From Simmondsia chinensis (taxonomy: Eukaryota > Streptophyta > Magnoliopsida > Caryophyllales > Simmondsiaceae): a DNA stretch of 64,000 nucleotides. Of the stretch, positions 55,923 through 64,000 are shown piece after piece; within the stretch, counting starts at the first letter, position 1, and the number at the start of each line of letters is the position of its first letter. Below the pieces are notes generated by a model that saw nothing but the letters and a program-made list of their open reading frames with translations, was not told the origin of the DNA and did not search any database. The translations under genes were made by a program, and so were the position numbers. The stretch is taken from positions 8,129,501-8,193,500 of the forward strand of contig JAGTTD010000018.1 in assembly GCA_018398585.1 (NCBI GenBank). The letters run 5' to 3'.

Positions 55923-56921
55923 GATAATATTCATAGAGACGTCGGAATTATTTGTCAAAATCAAAGTGACCCTCCAAACTTTTAATTTCATCAAAGACAA
56001 CCCCTAAACTATTGGTCAAGATCAATGTAACCCCTCCAATTTTTAATTTCATCAAATACACTACCGAAGTATTGGTTAAAATCGATGTAACACCCTCAAC
56101 TTCTAAATTATATCAAGGATCTCCCCAAACTATTAAAGAAGATCAACTTGATCTCATAACTTCAAATTTTATCAAAAACATTCGAAGTATTAAAAACATT
56201 AATTCAGGTACCTGACATTTGGTAATTTATTTTATAGAGCACTAAGATTTAAAATATATTTGAGGTACCCTAAGCTTTCATAATTTTTTTTTCAAATATT
56301 TTCATTATAACTTCATTAAGATTCCTTTAAACTATGCTATGAAAATAAAATATTAACATCTCAAGCATAATTTAATTATCATTTATATTTAAAATATTTA
56401 AAATAATTTTGAAATTTAAAAAAATATAAAACTCCCTAAAGCTACGAATTAATAATTTTGAAAATAAAAAAAAAAATTTATTTTTAAAATTATTTTATAT
56501 GTTGTTTTGATATATAAGATTGTTTTAAGTATAATTGAAACTTGTACCCTCTTTATACTATTTTCAAGTGTTAAGTTAGTCTAATTTAATAGAATCCTAA
56601 AAACATTGGGCGGATAGTATATGGGAAAAAATGGCCAAAGTTAAATTATTGTGAAAATATATTAAAACCTCAGAACACCTAAAAAATTATATTATCAAAT
56701 TTAAGGATATTTGAAACAAATTTTATTTGAATTTTTGTAATTATTTTGGATGTCTTTAATATAATTTTTTAAGTTGATGGGTACTTAAAAGTTTAGGGGG
56801 GTGTCTTTAATGAAAGCAAAAGTTAGGGGGGTTCACATTGATTTTGACCAATAGTAAAATAGGTATCTTTGATAAAATTAAAAAGTTCGCGGGTTCACTT
56901 TGATTTTATGAATACTATCCT
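55923..56921. mobile_element. Second Mutator-type MITE with repeated ends
   Basis: It opens GATAATATTCATA and closes with the complement of GGATAGTATTCATA. TTTATTAAA at 55914-55922 and 56922-56930 is a perfect 9-bp duplication. Four units of about 60 bp (AAATCAAAGTGACCCTCCAA, ..TTTCATCAAAGACAA..) follow the left end, and about two inverted copies precede the right end. No coding frame. Confidence 0.85.
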
Positions 56922-57022
56922 TTATTAAATTATAAAAATAATACACTTTTTAATATATTAGTAGAATAAGAATCTAGAAGTACATGTGTTGTACTTTTTT
57001 TTTTTCCATGTATACATACTGC

Positions 57023-58177
57023 TGTTGGAAAAATAAGGGAAGAATAATTAGAACTTATCTAAAAAATGAAGATTATTGTCGTGATGTGGAGTTCACCACT
57101 GCTGTAAAGTCGTTAATGCCCCTGCACCAGTATAACGGGACCAAATGGCACTCTGGCCCCAAGGGTTAACATGACACCCGAAATACCCGTGTACTACAGT
57201 GTTAACGAACTAGAATTCACCCCAATATTGCGCAGTTACACCAAGGAGAGAAAGAGAGAGAGAGAGAACTTTTGTGTATCTTTCAACAAGGAAAAGATGG
57301 CCATTATATAGGCTTCAATAAGACTTTTGTAACCACTACAAGATGGAGGCATTCAAAGGCAATATTTAATAGGCCTAATTCAATCCTTAGAACATTAAAA
57401 AAGGTAAAGAACGGTCATATAATGAAAATACTAGGTTACCAATTTTTACTTAGGACAAACTTTCCACACTAAAATTGAAGCATATTAAAATAATCCTTCA
57501 CATGATAAAATTTTACGGTTCAGAGGAAAAATAATAACTAAGCAAAAGAAATCATACTTGACGATACCGATGTCCTTTGAAATTGAATCGATACCTAGTA
57601 AATATGCATGCCTTAACACCTTACAAGGTGAACTAAGTCTTGAACCTAAAAAATTATTGCAAATAATATACACACCCACTTCATGTAACTTCAATATTGA
57701 AACACATTTTGCTAATAGGATTTGCAAAGCCCCCTACAATAACTCGAAACTTGGGTTCTCAGGAACGCTATAGAAAGTAAGCCCATACTCTCGACAGTTG
57801 ATTATTTTTCCTGACCTTGACTTCATTTGACCTATTGAACTCGAGAACAATTCTCGAGATAGGGTTCCATCAAGATTAAGACATACAAATGGGCTTAAGC
57901 TCCACTCCCTTGTCTAGTATCACGTATTGCCTTCTTAAAAGGCCTTTTGATTAAGAATCTGCCAAGTAGTCTCACTCCTAACTCGAGTGAGATAATATAC
58001 GTCTCTCGACACCATAACTAAAGCAGCATGCCCTTCACTTGCCAAATTCATTAGGTGTAGTTCTAACACCATCCTTCACAGACTATATGTAGGTGAACCT
58101 CAAGCTCAACCTTTACAAATGGCATTTCAACACTGTATTAAAATCAAGCGGTACTTAAGAATTGGCCACTGCCAACA
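57023..58177 (-). repeat. Possible LTR of an unclassified element
   Basis: It opens TGTTGGAAAAATAAGG and a CCAACA lies at 58172-58177. On the minus strand CCTATATAATGGCC near 57305 could be its TATA box, followed by a pyrimidine-rich tract. No primer site or matching 5-bp flanks were found. An alternative is an unrelated repeat. Confidence 0.3.
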
Positions 58178-58181
58178 TTTA

Positions 58182-58224
58182 TCAATATGGTCCCCCCCCC
58201 CCCCCCCCCCCCCCCCCATATTGA
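58182..58224. repeat. C26 run inside a 9-bp inverted repeat
   Basis: TCAATATGG (58182-58190) and CCATATTGA (58216-58224) flank T and then a run of 26 C. The two arms can pair with the run as loop. The G-strand could form quadruplex structure. The exact run length needs confirmation. Confidence 0.8.
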
Positions 58225-60895
58225 GGTATCTGCAACAAGCTGCTAAATAACTAGCTCCATAGTCTACCGACTTTAACAATAATGCGTATAAAACAATAGT
58301 GGGATGCACATCATATCGATAAAATCATATCTTCACCTCTAGTATCCACATAATACATATATAGTGTACACAATTGGCACAGATGATATATACTGCAAAT
58401 TATCAATTCACATTCCATTAGAAAGTCTCATTTACCACTCAGAATATTTGGTGACTTAACACCTAAGGTGGTAACAAAGCTTTTTAACCCAACCAAATCA
58501 AACTAGTTAGTTCATTACACCATAATCCATGCTATGCCTTTTATAGCACCAAAAAAAAAAAAAAAAAAAAACCCTCAAATTATACCATCACTCCAGGTGT
58601 TTCATACAGTTGCAGGGCTCTTGGGTCCAAATATCAATGTTATCACGTTATACACTTTAGTGTTGGACGGGCAACAAATGCAGGAGACCTGCTGCATTCT
58701 TTGCTGCCTACCCATCTGGGCACCAAAACTTGAGTCATGAATAATATATGCAATAAAGTTACACCGCAAATAGTTTTAAAAAGCTAGTAAGAACTAGAAA
58801 ACAACTGTGGACTCGCAAAAAGAATCACGGGCATAATGCTTTCATACAACTTAGGAATTATTACCTCATAGAAGAACACTACCCCGACATTTTACTTGCT
58901 TATATCAATATTCACAAGAATGTGATTCTAACCCATCCTAACAAATGCGAACTATGTGCACCGTTTTCAACAGAAATTCAATATAGCAACATATTTTGTG
59001 CACAAATGTGAGAATGTGAGACATCATACCAAAATGAGGGAAAACCTTATCAAGTTACTTTCATTCAATTTTTAATATGAGTTAGACAACAATGTCCTTT
59101 TAATCACAAGGAATATGTTAGTCACAATCTATCACACGAATATTAAGGCATATGTCGCCAATTATATGCCTCCTTATTCTCAAATTGGTACCACAATAAA
59201 TTATTTTGATACAGACCACATATGAGCTTCATTATCATAAGATTAACACATTTTTTTTAATATTTAAAAAACCCTTTGTAATCACCTCCAAATAAGTAGG
59301 TTTTTTTTTTTTTTTATTTAAAATTAAGGCTTCATTTGTTTCGGGGGAATTATTCTTCCTCCGAAATATTTTCCTTTGAAAAAAGTTTTCCATGGAAAAT
59401 GCAATTCATCTTGAGATTTTCCATTGTTTGTTCCAACGGAAAACATGGTTTCATCTTACGATATTCCTTATTTGTTTTAAATGAAAATATCTTCTACCAA
59501 TCACGTTATACCTAGTCATAGGACAAAATAAGTAGTAATACAATATATCTGAAATTTTCTAGGCTACATCTACTTGTGAAAAAGTTATCATTTATTAAAA
59601 AATAGGCAAATTATTGCTAAGGCACCTGAGGTTTGAGCATTTATTACCTATTTTGATATTTTAATATATACAATAAGGTACCTTGAATTTAAATATTTTA
59701 TTATATAGGTACTCTATGTTAAAATTTGATAAATATTTGTAAGAATCTGACCAATTTTATACAAAATGCTAATATAGTATATAATTATGATCATATTTAC
59801 AAGCCATGTCAATCTTTTCAACAAACATGGAGCAAATTAGAATAAAAAGTTCATGCAATATTGATGGGTGAACATGTTTCGGCTACCCTACCCCGAAATG
59901 CATTTCAGGTTGGGTATCCGAAACACTAAAATCACCTAAACTATTACCCACAATGTGATCTAAAAATTCTAGTACCTAGATCAATAGGGTACCCTAAAAT
60001 ATTGGGTCAGATCACTTGGGTCGAGTACCCGCCCATTTAATTAAAATTTCTGATAAATTTAATTTTATAAAAGACATAAACAACTATCTACTAATATATC
60101 ATTAGGCTGTTTGTGTGTATACTATAAAATTATTATTACACCATTCTACTTGAATTTCATAATTTAAAATTAAAAAAGATCATCTACATAATTGTCATAC
60201 TTTGATGGTCACAAAATCGTAAACCATATTAAAATAATCATGAGATATAAATCAAAGTTTCATAAATATGTGAATACTCAAAGATTGTATACAGAGAGAT
60301 AGAGCATAGGAAAAAAGAATTTTTATTTTACTAATCTATTGTTACTGATTCATTCAAAAACTAAGAAGGAAATCTTTTTTTTTTTGCAATAGATAGCTAA
60401 AAATTTGAAATTTTACTACATAAAAGTAGGGTAAGGAAGAAAGAAAAATGCATCATTTGAAAAATTTTAGTTGGGATTTAGAATTACACCTACAACCTCA
60501 ATGCGTAACGAAGATAACATAACAAATTGTTCTAAGTACAATAAAAATTTTTATTTAAGACAATATATGTAATCAATATCGAGTCTGATTGGATACCTAG
60601 AGATTTTCCAAAATAATACCCTTATCCGAACTGGTATCCATGTTTCAATGAGTCAAGTATACCCTAACCGGACATTTTCGGGTCAGTTATCCTAATTTTT
60701 CGAATTGGGTTCGGTTCGATTTCTTGAGTTTTTAGATATTCAGGTACTTTTGCTTAGCCTTAGTAAATAGTCTAAATATTGCTGAAGTCATATGTTATGT
60801 TAGCATTTTTTTGGCAAAAGACCATCAAATTTTAATGAGCATACTGATATATTGTCGAAATCATTTTCCATTTTAGCACTTCCTAATGAAAATCT
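58225..60895. other. Unclassified, repeat-like AT-rich region
   Basis: No coding frame with family likeness. It holds an A21 run near 58550-58570, a GGCTTCATTTGTTTCGGGGG start with GGAAAA words at 59326-59470 (a familiar look for a truncated TIR element), GGCAAATTATTGCTAAGGCA near 59605, and the candidate element at 59865-60757. Confidence 0.4.
59865..60757. mobile_element. Possible hAT-type MITE
   Basis: Both end regions are full of GGGTACCC, GGGTATCC and CCCGAA words. The left end GGGTGAACATGTTTCGG and the complement of the right end (GGCTAAGCAAAAGTACC) are weakly alike. No matching 8-bp flanks were found, so the borders are tentative. Confidence 0.35.
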
Positions 60896-61905
60896 TGTTA
60901 GGAATAGTGTCATGTAAATATAAATTTGTCCTATATATGTTATTTTATTAATGAATAAAATTGAAGTTCCAGTGGTTTGCTTATTACATTTGTGAAAGTG
61001 AGCATATATAAATACTACATGTGATTTTTTTTTTTTTTTGGAAACATCTATGAGATGGGTGTATCCTCCAACTATAATTTACATGTTTGTCCTAAGTGGT
61101 CTATGAGATTAATTCACAGATATACTTGGAACAAATAGTATGGATTGTTGTTTGAAGAACTCGTAGTCAAAGATAAGTTTGGACCACCTGTATGTTAAGA
61201 CTATAATGCGACACTTTATATAACTTGTCTTGGTCATTTAGATGGTGATCCAAAAGTGTTTGATTGGTGTGTTTAATAAGATTGATTCACTGAGTTGGAC
61301 CATGTGAGTTACTTGTTTCTAGACTACTATAGGAGACGAGTGATTCATGTTGTACTATCTGAACGATAACTCTAAATCTTGAGAGTATTCTAGACTTGTG
61401 CATGGAATGTTGGTTACTTTGGTATACTATACGTAGGTCTTGATAAACGACCACATACACTGGGTAGTGGCGTGAAGTGTGACAAGGATCAAGTACTCAA
61501 TAGAGAATCTATAGTCTCTTACGAGATACAGATGTCCCCGTAATTGATTCGCAAGCATTTGAATTAATTCAAAATCTTTGACCAAAGTGTTTCAAATGTT
61601 TGACATTTGGAATTTATACTATGAATATGTTCAAGTATAAATAAAATATTCAGTAAAGGGCAAGTCAATAACTAATGGAGAATCTGTGAGAAAAATAATG
61701 GTAGTAATGATAGTTATTTTTCGTTATGGACATCTCATAGAGGGGTTTGTTATTGCAGAATAGTCTATTTGGGAATTATTGAATAAATGATTTAAGTCCA
61801 GAGTGTAGTGGGATTTATTTAGTGTAATTAAGTCCCATTAAATGGTAATTAAATTTTATCATGAGATGATAATTAATTTAACCCATCTAAAGCTAGATTT
61901 AGTCC
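60896..61905 (+). repeat. 5' LTR piece, Copia I family
   Basis: It opens TGTTAGGAATAGTGTCATG and follows 757-1820 block by block (AATAAAATTGAAGTTCCAGT, AGTTGGACCATGTGAGTT, GACATCTCATAGAGGGGTTT). About 1 kb of the LTR's far half is missing. Confidence 0.85.
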
Positions 61906-61973
61906 TTTGAATCAGACTTAGAGGATATGGATATACAGTGTATAGTAAATTAGATTTTGAACAAGTAGGAGAT

Positions 61974-62823
61974 TGTTAGGAATAGTATCCTCAAAATTAG
62001 AATTTATCCTATAAATATTATTTTATTATGAATAAAATTCCTTGTTGAATTTATGTAAATGAGCATATATATACTCCATGTGATTTTCTTTTTGGTAACA
62101 TCCATGAGATAGGTGTAGTCCTCATACTACAATTTATATGTTTGTTCTAAGTGATTTATGAGATTAACCCGTAGATAGACTTGGAACAAATGGTATAGAT
62201 TGTTGTTTGAAAAACTTGTAGTCAAAGGCAAGTTTTGACCACTTGTATGCTAAGACTATAACATGACACTTTATACGACTTGTCTTGGTCATTTAGATGG
62301 TGATACAAAAGTGTTAGGTTGGTGTGTTTAATAAGATTGATATACTGAGTTGGACCATGTGAGTTACTTATTTTTAGACTACTATCGGAGACGAGTGATT
62401 CATGTTGTACTATATGAACGACAACTCTAAATCCTGAGAGTATTCTGGATTTGTGCATGGAATGTTGTTTACTTTGGTGTACAATAAGTACGGTCTTGAT
62501 AAACGACTAAATTCCCACATATATTAGGTAGCGGAGTAAAGGGTGACAAGGATCAGGTATTTCAATAGGGAATCTATAGTCTCTTACCAGATACATATGT
62601 CCCGTTAGTTGATTTGCAAGCATTTGAATTAATTCGGAATATTTGACCAAAGTGTCCCAAGTGTTTAACATTTGGAACTTATATATTGAATATGTTCAAA
62701 TATAAATGAATTATTCAGTAAAGGGCAGGTCGGTAACTAATGGAGAAGCTGTGAGAAAAATAATAGTAGTAGTTATTATTATTTTTTGTCATGGACATCT
62801 CATAGAGGGGTCTGTTGTTGTAA
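61974..62823 (+). repeat. 3' LTR piece, Copia I family
   Basis: It opens TGTTAGGAATAGTATCC and runs to GACATCTCATAGAGGGGTCT, where L1 sequence takes over. It is closer to 60896-61905 than to 757-2798. Confidence 0.85.
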
Positions 62824-62833
62824 GAACAATATA

Positions 62834-64000
62834 GATTTTTTTTGGGTAAGTCAGTGAAATATATAGATGAAAGAATATAGTACAACTACAAGGAGCCTAC
62901 AAAGATGATACAATGTCAATACATAGTCCAAACAAAGTCCATACAAAAAGCAATTAAAGTACAACTAATGAACAAAGAAGGAAACTTAAGCTCAAAAACC
63001 CCATTGCTGAAGCAAGGATGCATGGTGATGAGCTCCTCTGAATGAAGGAGCAGCTAGTAAGCGGCTCCTGACCAAACCCGCAATCTCTTCTCATACGGCC
63101 GCAAATGATCTGGACTGAGAACGCTGAACCCGAAGGTTGCACTCATACAGTTGCAGAGAGGCAGAGTCGAGCTATGATACTGCTAATCTCTCGCCCCCTG
63201 AGATACTGAGCAGCCTAAGTGACGAGGTCGTCCCAAGGAAGGGTAGGCCAAGCAATAGATGTACTCAGAATGATGGAGCTCCAGACCGAGGTAGAAAAAG
63301 ATCAAGTGAAGAAATGGTTCTCATGAGTCTCATCAGTAGAGCCACAGAGAACACAAACACTCTGAACTCCCAGTGCTCTGAAGTGCTAAAGTCGATCCCA
63401 AGTCTAAAGCTGCTTCCGAGAAGCGAGCCAGAGAATTGAGGAGTGCCTCGGTATATGCATCTGAAACCACAGAAGATGATGAATAGTGTCCTTCTCTGTC
63501 CTTCTTAGCAACATCTCTCAAGCGGACTTGGTGGTGAATTTCCCGGAAGGGTCACCCAACCACCGGATGGAATCCTCCACACCAACAATTATGTCCCAGA
63601 TGGGTCGAAGCTCCAAACAATCCTGTGGAAATCTCCACTGACCACCCTTAATAATGGATGGGACCCGAGAATCCCAATGAAACCCAGAAGAGGTGAGCAG
63701 TCGAGCAGGGAAGCTCTTCGATAGACGACCACACGGCAGCCAATAATCAGTCCAAAGGGAAGTGTCAAGGCCATCGCATATGACGTGATAGATCACACCA
63801 GAGCAGAGGTGGCGGGCCGACAGAAGCTGACGCAAGCACCATGAAGCTGAACCCGTTGCCTGAATCGTCCAGAAGCTCCTCCCTCGAATCCGGTTCAGAT
63901 GAACCCAGCGCGGCCAGAGCGAGGAAGGGTCAGAAAGTAGGAACCGGATGTGCTTCATAATCGAAGCTGGTTCCACTCAACAAGTTGACGAAGTCCTAGA
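62834..64000 (-). mobile_element. L1-type LINE, 3' end
   Basis: The T8 at 62834-62841 is the poly(A) tail of a minus-strand LINE. The coding end of ORF2 lies upstream of it and runs off the window. Inserted in the Copia I-family LTR. The 5' end and target duplication are outside or unclear. Confidence 0.82.
63142..63976 (-). pseudogene. L1 ORF2 C-terminal zinc-binding region
   Basis: The ORF 63518-63976 has WPRWVHLNRIRGRSFWTIQA, CDGLDTSLWTDYWLPCGRL, VPSIIKGGQW and IRWLGDPSGKFTTKSA, the zf-RVT region after the RT of plant L1 elements (D...WLW.D.WHP.GPL, W...SG.F...SA). Downstream, shifted frames give FRALGVQSVCVLCGSTDETH, the Cys-rich part. Frameshifts near 63518 and stops further on make it a pseudogene. 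Confidence 0.85.

Larger units (their letters stand above)
60896..62823 (+). mobile_element. Deleted Copia of the Copia I family
   Basis: A first LTR piece (60896 to about 61905), about 68 bp of interior, and a second LTR piece (61974-62823). The interior (61906-61973) matches the end of the Copia I interior, with GGATATGG..ATAGTAAATTAGAT and the purine tract GTAGGAGAT. The first LTR stops early, joined to the interior by a deletion, and the second is cut by an L1 insertion. Confidence 0.82.

Noticed and set aside
57023..58177. Complete LTR retrotransposon
   Set aside because: Only one LTR-like unit with no matching flanks, primer site or coding region; kept as a low-confidence LTR candidate only.

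Overview
The window reads as AT-rich nuclear DNA of a flowering plant, probably a eudicot, made mostly of nested transposable elements. The evidence is long-terminal-repeat (LTR) retrotransposons of Copia and Gypsy type, L1- and RTE-type LINEs, SINEs with (TTG)n tails, and Mutator-, PIF/Harbinger- and hAT-type non-autonomous DNA elements. The species cannot be named from this sequence. Only one gene looks intact: a seven-span membrane protein of the DUF716/TMEM45 family at 42946-43905 on the minus strand. No rRNA or tRNA gene, CRISPR array or operon was seen.

Layout. 1-2798: a plus-strand Copia element (I) with LTRs of about 2 kb and almost no interior, sitting in the reverse transcriptase of an older minus-strand Copia (II, 2799-7222). 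7223-7376: a SINE fragment whose head is 5S rRNA. 7395-13386: a degenerate tandem array split by a 1.85-kb Mutator-like foldback element (10731-12577) with a perfect 9-bp target duplication. 13387-14215: a 223-bp repeat in direct and inverted copies. 14219-30236: a very decayed minus-strand Copia (III) that received a PIF/Harbinger-like element, a gag-protease-only Gypsy element (20370-27774, duplication ATGCC) and a hAT MITE. 30231-37194: a duplicated copy of the DUF716 gene's downstream flank, split by a full-length Copia (IV, 30645-36249). 38302-40807: a 5'-truncated RTE LINE. 41476-42715: the other copy of the flank. 42946-44270: the gene and its promoter. 44274-44922: a MITE. 44965-55904: a decayed minus-strand Copia (V) holding a lone long LTR, a SINE and a string of four related LTRs with short interiors (50808-53848). 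Two Mutator-type MITEs lie at 55344-55870 and 55923-56921. 57023-60895 is mostly unclassified repeat-like DNA. 60896-62823 is a relative of Copia I, and 62834-64000 is the 3' end of an L1 LINE.

How parts work together. The RTE LINE and at least five SINE-like insertions end in the same 3' domain followed by TTG repeats. Two or three of these carry a 5S rRNA head with its internal polymerase III promoter. This is the pattern expected of a LINE and the SINEs it mobilises. The other strong lead is Copia IV: its leader lacks the usual tRNA primer site and instead carries a 14-nt perfect complement to its own LTR, which raises self-priming. Most autonomous coding regions here are broken, so any present activity would depend on copies elsewhere in the genome.
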